Shown one piece after another: positions 8,911 to 15,783 of a stretch of DNA of 16,431 bases. Below the pieces are notes generated by a model, which searched no databases, was not told the origin of the DNA, and saw only the letters and a list, made by a program, of their open reading frames with translations. Each line of letters begins with the position of its first letter. The stretch's first letter is position 1. The stretch lies in assembly GCA_029881015.1 (NCBI GenBank), contig JAOUNK010000030.1, positions 1 through 16,431 of the forward strand, written 5' to 3'. The position numbers and the translations under genes were made by a program. This DNA comes from Gammaproteobacteria bacterium. Lineage in GTDB: Bacteria > Pseudomonadota > Gammaproteobacteria > Steroidobacterales > Woeseiaceae.

Positions 8911-8942
8911 AGCCTGTTGTTTTTCTTTAAAAACAACAGGCT
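8911..8942 (-). terminator. Perfect 14-bp hairpin after the zinc peptidase gene, probable terminator
   Basis: AGCCTGTTGTTTTT at 8911-8924 is the exact reverse complement of 8929-8942, with a 4-bp loop. It starts four bases after the stop of the leftward peptidase gene and upstream of the fusA promoter candidate, so it probably separates the two units. It is unusual in that its T/A runs lie inside the stem rather than after it, so it is not a canonical intrinsic terminator. It could instead be an RNA-processing or protein-binding site. Confidence 0.55.
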
Positions 8943-8945
8943 AGC

Positions 8946-9629
8946 CTAGCGGCGAAGGATGGCGATCCAACGGGCAATATTCAGCACGCTCATGAGTGAC
9001 GCGGAAACGTAGGTCAGGGCCGCCGCCGTCAGGAGTCTGCGGGCATGTGGACGGTCGCCTTTCCTGAGGATGCCAAGCTCTTCGAGGAGCGGCAGGGCGC
9101 GCGCAAAACTGGCATTGAACTCGGTCGGCAGTGTGATGAAATGGACCGCCGCGGCGATGCCAAGCGTCAGCATGCCCGCCGCGAGTGTCAGCAGGCCGAT
9201 GTACGGCGCGCGCGTGAGAAGGCCAAGGAATGGCGCAATCACGAGGACGCCGGCGCCCAGTTTTTCGATGCCCCGGGTCGCCTTCACCAGCCGTGTGCGC
9301 AGGATGAGCGGACGATAGCCTTCGTGATCCTGCAGCGCGTGGCCGACCTCGTGCGCAGCCACCGTGATGGCCGTCAACGAGTGACCGTCGTGTTTCTCCT
9401 GCGACAGGCGCACGGACTTGGCATCAGGGTCGTAGTGGTCTCCCTGGTCCGTCGCCTCGACTTTGACATGGTGCATGCCACGCTGGTCGAGAAGGTGCCT
9501 CGCGAGTTGCGCGCCCGTACCGGGGTAGCGGTCCGCGGGCACGCTATAGCGTTCGATGACCCTGCCGACCCAGATTCCCGGGCCGAATACCAGGATCAGA
9601 ACGACTATTATGAGGACGATGATGGTCAC
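8946..9629 (-). CDS. YugP-like membrane zinc metallopeptidase
   Basis: The 227-aa protein matches the neutral zinc metallopeptidase family (Zn_peptidase_2, YugP). It has an N-terminal TM helix (residues 2-15), then a soluble stretch, the zincin motif HEVGH at 93-97 inside AAHEVGHALQ, two to three further TM helices (about 124-166 and near the C-terminus), and PTEFNAS at 168-174, whose Glu170 is the likely third zinc ligand. Active-site residues are complete. The substrate is unknown and membrane-protein quality control is only a guess. The start is GTG at 9629, 42 bp from the divergent permease start, with a weak Shine-Dalgarno. No in-frame ATG gives as natural an N-terminal helix. The gene appears to be transcribed alone. 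Confidence 0.88.
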   Translation of the reverse strand: MTIIVLIIVVLILVFGPGIWVGRVIERYSVPADRYPGTGAQLARHLLDQRGMHHVKVEATDQGDHYDPDAKSVRLSQEKHDGHSLTAITVAAHEVGHALQDHEGYRPLILRTRLVKATRGIEKLGAGVLVIAPFLGLLTRAPYIGLLTLAAGMLTLGIAAAVHFITLPTEFNASFARALPLLEELGILRKGDRPHARRLLTAAALTYVSASLMSVLNIARWIAILRR

Positions 9630-9671
9630 TCTGCTAATCTACCAGCGTTTGCGGCAGAGAAGGCTACCGGG

Positions 9672-11444
9672 GTGACTCAGGACCAGGCAACATTATTCGG
9701 CTTGTTGTTTTTCGTGTTCGTGTTTCTGATCTGGGGGCGCTGGCGCTACGACCTGGTCGCATTCATCGCGCTGCTCGTGGCGATATTGACCGGGCTCGTG
9801 CCCACGAAACTGGCCTTCTCGGGCTTCGGCCATCCGGCAACCATCATTATTGCGCTGGTCCTCGTCGTGAGCCGCGGGCTCTCCAATTCCGGGGCGATCG
9901 AACTGGTGGCGCGCTACGTCGTCGATGCGTCGCGCAAGCTGGCTACCCACGTTGCGATCATGTCGGGGGTTGCGGCGGCGTTGTCTGCAGTCATGAATAA
10001 CGTGGCCGCTCTCGCGCTCCTCATGCCGGTGGACATGCAGGCCGCCAAGAAAGCCGGCCGCAGTCCGTCCCTGTCGCTCATGCCGCTGTCCTTTGCTTCC
10101 ATCCTCGGCGGCATGATTACCATGATCGGCACACCGCCCAACATCGTTGTTGCGGAGTTCCGCGGTGAGGCACTGGGTATGTCCTATCACATGTTCGATT
10201 TCGCGCCGGTTGGGCTGGCCTGCGCAATCGTCGGTGTCGCGTATGTTGCGCTGATCGGCTGGCGGCTTCTGCCGACCGAGCGGCAATCCAGTGATGCGGG
10301 TAAGGAATTGTTCGACCTGGCCGACTACATCGTCGAGGTCAAGGTCCCGGAAGGCTCGTGGGTAATCGGCAAGCAGGTTCGCGACCTCGATGAAAGAGCG
10401 GAAAAGTCAGACGTCCAGGTCATCGGCCTGATTCGCCGCGGGCGCCGCCTGCCGGGTCTTGCGCGCGTTGCGGGAATCAAGGCCGGCGACATCCTGGTTC
10501 TCGAAGCGAGCCCCGACAGCCTCGAAGAGGCACTTGGTGCTCTGCAACTCGATTACGTCGGCAAGGGCGAGGGCAAGCTCGGCGACGAGGACCTGGTCCT
10601 GCAGGAAGTTGTTGTGCAGGAATCATCCCGGCTTGCCGGTCGCTCGGCCATGTCGGTTCGCTTGCTGTACCGCTACCGGGTCGCGCTGGTTGGCGTCTCC
10701 CGTCAGGGTCGTCGCTTTAACGACAAGGTCCGTGCACTCACATTGCAGCCCGGCGACGTGCTGTTGTTGCTCGGCGCTGAAGATCGACTGGCCGATATCA
10801 CGGGCCGGCTGAGCCTGCTGCCGCTCGCCGACCGCGGGCACGCCGTCATCCAGCGCGACAAGGCCTGGATCGCCGTCGGCGTGTTCGCAGCGGCTATCGC
10901 CGTGGCCAGTTTTGGCCTGGTTTATTTGCCGGTCGCACTGGGATGCGTGGCAGCGATCTATATTCTTCTTAACGTCGTCCCGATACGCGATGTGTACAGT
11001 TCGATAGAGTGGCCCGTCATCGTACTTCTCGGCTCGATGATTCCAATTGGCGGTGCATTGCAGTCGACCGGCGCGACCTCGCTGATTGCGGGAGGCATCG
11101 TGGACCTGTCCGCGGGCTTTTCGCCGGTCCTGGTGCTGACGCTCCTTGTCGTCGTGACAATGACCCTGTCCGACGTCATGAACAACACGGCGACAGCCGT
11201 GATTACCGCACCGATTGCCGTGGAAATTGCCGCTCGTCTCGGGGTCAGTCCCGACCCGTTTCTCATGGGCGTTGCTGTCGCGGCATCCTGCGCTTTCCTG
11301 ACGCCGATAGGCCACAAGAACAATACCTTGATCATGGGGCCCGGTGGCTACCGATTCGGCGATTACTGGCGCATGGGACTGCCCCTGGAGATCCTGATCA
11401 TCGTTGTCGCGGTGCCTGCACTCCTCTTCTTCTGGCCGCTCTGA
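9672..11444 (+). CDS. SLC13/DASS-type anion permease with two internal TrkA-C domains
   Basis: I place the start at the GTG at 9672, giving 590 aa. It has a good Shine-Dalgarno (GAGAAGG, 8 bp away) and yields a natural N-terminus (MTQDQATLFGLLFFVF). The frame stays open further upstream only because it runs antisense to the peptidase gene. TM helices fill residues about 8-200, with an MNN motif at 108-110 and MIGTPPN at 151-157, the SLC13 signature. A cytoplasmic loop with two TrkA-C (RCK-C) folds covers about 215-290 and 308-378. A second TM half follows, with DVMNNTA and TPIGHKNN. Such proteins carry sulfate, dicarboxylates or similar anions with sodium; specificity is not readable here. 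The TrkA-C pair may sense a ligand. Confidence 0.9.
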   Translation: MTQDQATLFGLLFFVFVFLIWGRWRYDLVAFIALLVAILTGLVPTKLAFSGFGHPATIIIALVLVVSRGLSNSGAIELVARYVVDASRKLATHVAIMSGVAAALSAVMNNVAALALLMPVDMQAAKKAGRSPSLSLMPLSFASILGGMITMIGTPPNIVVAEFRGEALGMSYHMFDFAPVGLACAIVGVAYVALIGWRLLPTERQSSDAGKELFDLADYIVEVKVPEGSWVIGKQVRDLDERAEKSDVQVIGLIRRGRRLPGLARVAGIKAGDILVLEASPDSLEEALGALQLDYVGKGEGKLGDEDLVLQEVVVQESSRLAGRSAMSVRLLYRYRVALVGVSRQGRRFNDKVRALTLQPGDVLLLLGAEDRLADITGRLSLLPLADRGHAVIQRDKAWIAVGVFAAAIAVASFGLVYLPVALGCVAAIYILLNVVPIRDVYSSIEWPVIVLLGSMIPIGGALQSTGATSLIAGGIVDLSAGFSPVLVLTLLVVVTMTLSDVMNNTATAVITAPIAVEIAARLGVSPDPFLMGVAVAASCAFLTPIGHKNNTLIMGPGGYRFGDYWRMGLPLEILIIVVAVPALLFFWPL

Positions 11445-11549
11445 GCCCCGGGCTTATGTAAAACACCTGTCGCAAATCGCGATCAACGCAGGTCAAAAAC
11501 TGACACTCATCGTCCATTGCACGAGCCAGCGGCTGTCAGGGCGGTTCGG

Positions 11550-11562
11550 CAACTCATTGATA
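11550..11562. promoter_or_regulatory. IHF binding-site consensus upstream of the sigma-54 promoter
   Basis: CAACTCATTGATA is an exact match on the minus strand to the IHF consensus WATCAANNNNTTR (read as TATCAATGAGTTG). An AT-rich tract (11557-11578) adjoins it, as often at IHF sites. It is centred about 70 bp before the predicted start of transcription, where IHF typically bends DNA between an enhancer site and a sigma-54 promoter. Binding is inferred. Confidence 0.6.
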
Positions 11563-11600
11563 ATTATAAAATAAATGAAGAGATCGCCGTCAGTCCATTC

Positions 11601-11616
11601 TGGCACAGGGTTTGCA
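11601..11616 (+). promoter_or_regulatory. Sigma-54 (RpoN) -24/-12 promoter
   Basis: TGGCACAGGGTTTGCA matches the RpoN consensus TGGCACR-N4-TTGCW at every fixed position and with exact spacing: GG at 11602-11603 and GC at 11614-11615. Transcription should begin near 11627, about 54 nt before the ATG at 11681. Upstream lie an IHF consensus (11550-11562) and candidate activator half-sites: CTGACA 11500-11505 with TGTCAG 11534-11539, and ACCTG 11465-11469 with CAGGT 11489-11493. The short stem GCCGC-TTT-GCGGC (11633-11645) falls in the leader. Confidence 0.8.
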
Positions 11617-11680
11617 CCTTTCCTTGGCAAGAGCCGCTTTGCGGCGTGACCTTAAGTCAGACATTACTACGGAGATTGAC

Positions 11681-11914
11681 ATGACAAGGGCGACGATCCA
11701 GGACTGGACCGATAGCGTTGTGCTGTTGAAATTCGACCAGCACCGCGACGTGAAGTACCAGGTTTACCGGGAACAGGAAAAGCATTTCCTTGAGATGCGT
11801 GACAAGGCCGATGCGCATATCCATACCCTCGAGCTTCCCGACGGGATGAAGCTCGACCGAACGAGTTACGAGGTCTTGTTGCGCTACGTGCTGCTTGACG
11901 TTGTGGCGGCGTAG
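11681..11914 (+). CDS. 77-aa protein of unknown function, sigma-54 controlled
   Basis: I recognise no family. The ATG at 11681 has a good Shine-Dalgarno (GGAG, 6 bp spacer) and sits downstream of the RpoN promoter. The longer reading from 11612 starts inside the -12 element and is excluded. The protein is soluble and highly charged (start MTRATIQDW; many Asp, Glu, Lys, Arg and His), with no signal peptide, TM segment or Cys. A likely amphipathic helix covers residues about 28-48 and a hydrophobic stretch (EVLLRYVLLDVV) lies at the C-terminus. Its last 31 bp overlap the 3' end of the convergent dipeptidase gene. A small regulatory or stress protein is possible, but nothing in the sequence fixes a role. 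The tight RpoN promoter is the best argument that it is real. Confidence 0.72.
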   Translation: MTRATIQDWTDSVVLLKFDQHRDVKYQVYREQEKHFLEMRDKADAHIHTLELPDGMKLDRTSYEVLLRYVLLDVVAA

Positions 11915-13119
11915 GCTTCGACGGCCGCCCAAACGCGTAACAGGTTCTCGCCGAGAATCTTACGTATGTCTTCCTCGCTGTAACCTCGTTGCAAAAGGCC
12001 TTCTATGAGGTTCGGGTAGTGCGACACGTCCTTGAGCCCGGTGGGCAGGGAATCGCCAACACCATCGAAGTCCGATCCTATGCCGACGTTGTCGATGCTG
12101 GTGAGTTTCACGACGTGATCGAAATGATCCAGTACGTCGTCCAGCGAGGCAAACGGCATCGGGCCGTGCTCGACCTCGTAAATCTCGCGGTAATTCCGGT
12201 ACAGGAAAGCCTCCGTGAGTTCAGGATGATCCTGCAGATATAGTTTTCCAGCGGCCATGAGTGCGTCCCCGTAGTCACGGGCGACCTGGTTTACGAACGT
12301 CGAGCCGAAATTGATCTGGATAACTCCGCCGTTCTCCGCCAGCGCGACGATCATTTCGTCGCTCATGTTGCGCTCGAACCCGGGGGTGAAATGGCGTGCC
12401 GACGAATGCGAGGCGATGACCGGTGCCTGCGACATTTCGATGATCTGCCAAAAGGCGTCGTCCGACACATGGCTGACATCCACCATGATCCCCAGGCGGT
12501 TCATTTCCAGGATCGCCTCCCGGCCAAATTCACTGAGGCCGCCCCACTGGCGGTTGTCGTCATACGACGAGTCCGAGAGGTGATTCGACAAGCTATGGGC
12601 AGGTGTTACATAGCGGATGCCCCGGTCGTAGAAGTGCCGCAGGCTTGCAAGGTCACCCTCGATCGGCGAGCCATTCTCCATACCCAGCGGCAAGGACATG
12701 ATACCGGCATCGAAATGCGCGCGAACGTCGGCGACGCTCCGGGCGATCGCGAATTTCTCCGGCGCCCCGGCAACGATTTCCTCAACGGAATCGATCAGCT
12801 TGTCGGCCAGTTCCCTTGAGCCACCTGCCGCTTCCAGTGCAGCCGGCGTGTAGATCGACATGAAGGGGGCATTCAAGCCTCCGCTAAGCGCACGTGGGTA
12901 GTCGAAGTCGCCACTGCCCGTCGCATGGGCAACGTCCTCGGGCTTTGCTTGCAGGCGGTAGGGCACGTCGACATGCGAATCGACGATGATACTCGACGCG
13001 GCGATGCGTTTTGCCTCCACGGCGGGATCCGGAGCAGGCTCTTCGACGGGGGCGGTGTCTTTGCCGCAAGCGGCGAGCATTGTCGCGGCCACGGCCACGG
13101 CCAGTATCTTATTTGTCAT
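11884..13119 (-). CDS. Membrane dipeptidase-like lipoprotein (peptidase family M19)
   Basis: I start at the ATG at 13119, giving 411 aa with a lipoprotein signal: MTNKILAVAVAATMLAAC, lipobox LAAC, lipidated Cys18. An in-frame ATG 19 codons upstream would bury this signal, and a possible -10 (TACAAT, 13158-13153) lies inside that extension. M19 zinc residues are in place: HVD (His49, Asp51), Glu148 in GMENGSP, His217 in DVSHVSD, His238 in ASHSSARH, plus Asp350 in GIGSDFDG. It should hydrolyse dipeptides in the periplasm, tethered to a membrane; the residue after the Cys is Gly, so outer-membrane sorting is plausible. The 3' end overlaps the convergent 77-codon gene by 31 bp. Confidence 0.93.
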   Translation of the reverse strand: MTNKILAVAVAATMLAACGKDTAPVEEPAPDPAVEAKRIAASSIIVDSHVDVPYRLQAKPEDVAHATGSGDFDYPRALSGGLNAPFMSIYTPAALEAAGGSRELADKLIDSVEEIVAGAPEKFAIARSVADVRAHFDAGIMSLPLGMENGSPIEGDLASLRHFYDRGIRYVTPAHSLSNHLSDSSYDDNRQWGGLSEFGREAILEMNRLGIMVDVSHVSDDAFWQIIEMSQAPVIASHSSARHFTPGFERNMSDEMIVALAENGGVIQINFGSTFVNQVARDYGDALMAAGKLYLQDHPELTEAFLYRNYREIYEVEHGPMPFASLDDVLDHFDHVVKLTSIDNVGIGSDFDGVGDSLPTGLKDVSHYPNLIEGLLQRGYSEEDIRKILGENLLRVWAAVEAYAATTSSST

Positions 13120-13193
13120 CGGGGGATATTTCGCTGGTTCAGGGAGTCGAAGATTGTAACAATAGTCGTACGGCATGAGGCAAGGAACAAATC

Positions 13194-13550
13194 ATGAGTG
13201 ACACCAATCCTCCGGCAGATCGGGCATTCGTCGATGAGAAAGAACCGGCAAAGCCGATAGAAGAGAACCTGAAATCGCGTGCTACCTGGACGCGTTTCCT
13301 GTTTATGATCATCAGTTACGTGTTGATCAGCCTGGCGAGTATCGTCGGCTCGGTCATTGTCGTTTTCGGCTTCCTCTGGGTCCTGTTCACGGGTGAGGTC
13401 AATCGCGAACTACGTGGAGTGGGGCAGAGCCTCGCCGCGTACATTTACGAAAATATTCGCTTCCTGACGTTCAACACGGAAGACAGGCCGTTCCCCTTTG
13501 GCAACAAATGGCCGGACAGCGGCGTCGAGGCCGGAGACCCGTCTAAATAG
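13194..13550 (+). CDS. DUF4389 membrane protein
   Basis: This 118-aa protein has a hydrophilic N-terminus rich in Pro and Glu (1-30), a long hydrophobic segment at about 34-66 (one or two TM passes), then the conserved DUF4389 tail YIYENIRFLTFNTEDRPFPF at 83-102. The function of the family is not known to me. The start has a good Shine-Dalgarno (AAGGA) about 8 bp upstream. It diverges from the dipeptidase gene (74-bp gap) and its stop overlaps the 3' end of the convergent small gene at 13543-13797 by 8 bp. There is no room for a normal terminator between them. Confidence 0.85.
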   Translation: MSDTNPPADRAFVDEKEPAKPIEENLKSRATWTRFLFMIISYVLISLASIVGSVIVVFGFLWVLFTGEVNRELRGVGQSLAAYIYENIRFLTFNTEDRPFPFGNKWPDSGVEAGDPSK

Positions 13551-13797
13551 CGAGTTCGCGCTGGCCCGGTTGCCAGTGCGTCAGATTGATGTGCGCGCCT
13601 CCCATGCCGAGGCCGCGCACCCAGCGGGCGGCTGCATCCAGCGTTACCCAGGTTCGTACCTTGCCCTTGCGGGTCTCAGCCGTAATCGGCCCATTGGGTG
13701 TTTTCGCCTCAACGTGAAAACGCGCGCCGCTGGCGATGATGTTGATGTTCTTGATGGCACCGGCGGCAACCATCGCCTTCAACATACGTTCATCCAT
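13543..13797 (-). CDS. Small ParC-like partition-associated or toxin-like protein
   Basis: This 84-aa protein shows a mixed pattern: MLKAMVAAGAI helix, strands around IIASGARFHVEA and ITAETRKGKVRTW, then LDAAARWVRGLGMGGAHINL and WQPGQ at the C-terminus. I recall this pattern from small plasmid and chromosomal proteins labelled ParC family partition-associated protein, usually beside a ribbon-helix-helix gene, as here. The name is tentative and its activity is unknown. Its ATG overlaps the stop of the upstream ribbon-helix-helix gene by 8 bp (ATGGATGA), so the two are co-translated. The same two-gene shape fits a type II toxin-antitoxin pair, but no known toxin active site is visible. It ends 8 bp inside the convergent DUF4389 gene. 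Confidence 0.7.
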   Translation of the reverse strand: MDERMLKAMVAAGAIKNINIIASGARFHVEAKTPNGPITAETRKGKVRTWVTLDAAARWVRGLGMGGAHINLTHWQPGQRELAI

Positions 13798-13984
13798 TTC
13801 TGTTCCCCGGGAAAAACTCGGTCTGGTCTGGGATGGTGATTCCGGTTTCGCCGCAGTGACGGCGAATCAGCATTTCAACCATATTGGCCACGCTGCGGTG
13901 CTCACGGGCGGCGGCTTCCCGCACGGCTTCCTTGATGCCGGGCTCGATGCGGAGGTTGAGCGTGGATACCTTGGTCTTTGGCAT
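13790..13984 (-). CDS. Ribbon-helix-helix DNA-binding protein (antitoxin- or Arc-like)
   Basis: This 64-aa protein has the ribbon-helix-helix layout: a basic strand STLNLRIEP at residues 7-15, helix A GIKEAVREAAAREH (16-29) and helix B SVANMVEMLIRRHCGE (31-46). The tail (about 47-64) is acidic then neutral and could hold a partner protein. It should bind DNA as a dimer and probably represses its own promoter, since a perfect 12-bp inverted repeat flanks the AT-rich promoter and runs into its start codon. No Shine-Dalgarno precedes the ATG and the predicted transcript start is only a few bases away, so the mRNA may be nearly leaderless. It is first gene of a two-gene cassette. Confidence 0.8.
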   Translation of the reverse strand: MPKTKVSTLNLRIEPGIKEAVREAAAREHRSVANMVEMLIRRHCGETGITIPDQTEFFPGNRNG

Positions 13985-14025
13985 GCGTTACATTGTATAT
14001 AAAAAATAACGAAAATGTAACGCAT
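13983..14025 (-). promoter_or_regulatory. Promoter/operator of the ribbon-helix-helix cassette
   Basis: ATGCGTTACATT at 13983-13994 is the exact reverse complement of 14014-14025, with a 19-bp AT-rich spacer; the arm centres are 31 bp apart (about three helical turns, same DNA face). On the minus strand a candidate -35 GTTACA (14021-14016) lies inside the far arm and -10 TATACA is at 13999-13994, spacer 16. The near arm contains the first two bases of the ATG. Binding at both arms would block the promoter. This suits autoregulation by the encoded protein. Confidence 0.65.
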
Positions 14026-14138
14026 TTTAAACGTTTCCTGCGACGCAATGCATAGGTCCTGTCCCGTGAGGCTATACTGCGCTGGCATTTCCGCTTCGCG
14101 GAGTGTCCCAGCAACGGTACATAGGGCAAACACACGTC

Positions 14139-14780
14139 ATGCGGCTAGAGAGTATTAATGTCGGCAGGGTCGAGGCGGTCACGTACCGGGAGAAGTCCGA
14201 GGAAACGGGGATCTGCAAGCGGCCGGTACAGGGTGCGGTGCAGGTGGGCATCCTGGGTATCCCGGGGGACGCCATCGTTGCGACGCAACACCACGGCGGC
14301 GCCGATCAGGCAATCTATGCTTACAGCGCAGATGACTACGATTGGTGGGCATCCGAGGCCGGGATAGCGTGTTACCCGGGCCTGTTTGGCGAGAATCTCA
14401 CGATTCGGGATTTGCCGACGGATATGAATGTCGGTGACCGGCTCCTGATCGGGGAGGTCGTTCTCGAGGCGACGGCGCCGCGGATTCCCTGCGACACTTT
14501 AGCCGCGCGCATGCGGGACAGCGGGTTTGGCCTGTCGTTCCGCAAGGCCGAGAGGCCTGGCATTTACTTTCGAGTTCTCAATGAGGGCGAAGTGCAGGCC
14601 GGCGACGTCGTCACGCTGGTCGAGACGGCCGAGTTCCGGGTCTCCATACTGGACCTGTTCCGTCACAAGTACCGTGTCCGGCATGAGGCCGACGAGTTGC
14701 GGCGCCTGCTTGAGGCGCCCGTAGCCGAACGGTTTCGTGCGCAAATCGAGGCTCAGCTCGCGAAACTGGCCCGGGCCTGA
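14139..14780 (+). CDS. MOSC-domain protein (YiiM-like)
   Basis: From the ATG at 14139 the protein is 213 aa; an in-frame GTG 12 codons upstream (14103) is possible, but the family normally begins near MRLESINVGRVE. MOSC domains bind molybdenum cofactor or handle sulfur; YiiM of E. coli is a MOSC protein that helps detoxify N-hydroxylated compounds. Visible motifs are QHHGGADQAIY (50-60), FGENLT (83-88) and PRIPC with Cys118, the conserved MOSC cysteine. The C-terminal part (about 150-213) contains the small helical extension seen in YiiM-type proteins. The stop codon sits in the loop of a CCGGGC/GCCCGG hairpin (14771-14787) without a T-run. No molybdenum enzyme genes are nearby. Confidence 0.88.
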   Translation: MRLESINVGRVEAVTYREKSEETGICKRPVQGAVQVGILGIPGDAIVATQHHGGADQAIYAYSADDYDWWASEAGIACYPGLFGENLTIRDLPTDMNVGDRLLIGEVVLEATAPRIPCDTLAARMRDSGFGLSFRKAERPGIYFRVLNEGEVQAGDVVTLVETAEFRVSILDLFRHKYRVRHEADELRRLLEAPVAERFRAQIEAQLAKLARA

Positions 14781-14840
14781 TGCCCGGAATCCCTGGCACT
14801 TGACATAAGTCCGGACGCCGAATTGCCTTTTCAGCAAAAA

Positions 14841-14860
14841 GATATCAAAATGATATCAAA
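14841..14860. promoter_or_regulatory. Two 11-bp direct repeats before the SPFH operon, candidate operator
   Basis: GATATCAAA occurs at 14841-14849 and again at 14852-14860, an 11-bp period (one helical turn), each with a GATATC palindrome. The pair ends 27 bp before the SPFH start. A perfect -35 hexamer TTGACA lies upstream at 14800-14805, though I find no good -10 at the right distance. Closely spaced direct repeats are typical operators of ribbon-helix-helix repressors, and the operon encodes one. Function is inference. Confidence 0.45.
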
Positions 14861-14887
14861 GTGACGCAGCAAGCTGAGGAGAGGACA

Positions 14888-15760
14888 ATGATCCGGGAAG
14901 TAAAACGAACCGTGCCGTCCGGGTACCTGATGCTCGTGGTACTCGCAGTGGCTCAACTGGTTTTCGCGTACATGATTTATCTCGCCGGGAGTGCAGAGAA
15001 CATTCCCGGGCTCATCGCCTCGGTCCTGGCCTCGATCATTGTGCTTATTTGCTGGGCCGGGCTGTTCATGGTGCATCCCAACGAAGCCAAGGTCTTGCAG
15101 CTGTTTGGCAAGTACGTGGGTACCTGTCATGACCCGGGTTTGCGCTGGGCGAACCCGTTTTACGCGAAGGCCTCGGTATCCGTGCGTGTGCGCAATTTCG
15201 AGAGCGGCAAGCTGAAAGTCAATGACGCGAATGGCAGCCCGATCGAAATCGCGGCAGTTGTCGTCTGGAAAGTCTTCGATACGGCGGAAGCGCTGTTCGA
15301 GGTAGACGACTACGTGAATTTCGTGGAAATCCAGAGCGAGTCGGCGTTGCGAAACCTGGGCACAACCTATCCCTATGAGCCCCACGAAGACGAGGGCGGC
15401 ATGGCGCTACGCAGCAATCCCGCAGAAATTTCGCACGCGTTACGCGAAGAGATTCAGGATCGGCTGTCGCAAGCCGGTGTCACGGTTGTAGAGGCGCGCA
15501 TCTCCCACCTCGCATACGCCCCCGAGATTGCCAACGCGATGCTCAGGCGCCAGCAGGCGTCAGCGATCATCGCGGCGCGCAAGCAGATAGTACGGGGGGC
15601 AGTCGGCATGGTGCAACTGGCACTCAACGCGCTCGACGAAGACAAGATCGTCGAACTCGATGAAGAGCGCAAGGCGGCGATGGTCAGCAATCTCCTGGTC
15701 GTCTTGTGCAGCGACGAAAGTGCGCAGCCGGTTCTCAACACGAGCTCGCTGTACACGTGA
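14888..15760 (+). CDS. SPFH/band-7 (prohibitin-like) membrane protein
   Basis: The ATG at 14888 has a strong Shine-Dalgarno (GAGGAGAGGA) and gives 290 aa; an in-frame GTG at 14861 overlaps the repeat region and is less likely. Two N-terminal TM segments lie at about 12-33 and 41-62. The SPFH domain follows: [18 protein letters not shown] (62-79), GLRWANPF (84-91), ISVRVRNF-like strands and [20 protein letters not shown] (120-139). A helical region contains [20 protein letters not shown] (219-238), and the conserved tail includes [20 protein letters not shown] (256-275). Such proteins form large oligomers on membranes and organise microdomains or protease complexes. I recall this subtype being followed by an Arc-like gene in other bacteria, as here (23-bp gap). 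Its exact role is unknown. Confidence 0.92.
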   Translation: MIREVKRTVPSGYLMLVVLAVAQLVFAYMIYLAGSAENIPGLIASVLASIIVLICWAGLFMVHPNEAKVLQLFGKYVGTCHDPGLRWANPFYAKASVSVRVRNFESGKLKVNDANGSPIEIAAVVVWKVFDTAEALFEVDDYVNFVEIQSESALRNLGTTYPYEPHEDEGGMALRSNPAEISHALREEIQDRLSQAGVTVVEARISHLAYAPEIANAMLRRQQASAIIAARKQIVRGAVGMVQLALNALDEDKIVELDEERKAAMVSNLLVVLCSDESAQPVLNTSSLYT

Positions 15761-15783
15761 TGTGCGGGTAGCCGGGGCGACGC

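Larger units (their letters stand above)
8649..8945 (-). promoter_or_regulatory. fusA upstream region with an extended -10 promoter candidate
   Basis: This 297-bp gap lies between the zinc peptidase stop and fusA. On the minus strand TATTAT at 8852-8847 is preceded by TG plus one base (an extended -10), with a poor -35 (TGGTTT, 17-bp spacer). Transcription would begin near 8840 and leave an mRNA leader of about 190 nt containing the nine-codon ORF. I recognise no known riboswitch in the leader. The distal end holds the 14-bp hairpin at 8911-8942. Confidence 0.4.

Noticed and set aside
9045..9671. A 209-codon N-terminal extension of the SLC13 permease
   Set aside because: It is charged, unlike any SLC13 protein, and runs antisense to the zinc peptidase. 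The GTG at 9672 has a good Shine-Dalgarno and gives a normal first TM helix.
11612..11680. An upstream start (TTG) for the 77-aa gene
   Set aside because: It begins inside the -12 element of the sigma-54 promoter and so cannot be in the transcript; the ATG at 11681 has a Shine-Dalgarno.
13120..13176. A start for the M19 dipeptidase 19 codons further upstream
   Set aside because: It would place a hydrophilic segment before a clear lipoprotein signal with lipobox LAAC; the ATG at 13119 is the natural start.
14771..14787. Intrinsic terminator after the MOSC gene
   Set aside because: The CCGGGC/GCCCGG stem is only 6 bp, contains the stop codon in its loop and has no T-run.
14792..14807. A second sigma-54 promoter (TGGCACTTGACATAAG) before the SPFH operon
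   Set aside because: The -24 half matches but the -12 half lacks TTGC at the required spacing; the stretch holds a -35-like TTGACA instead.
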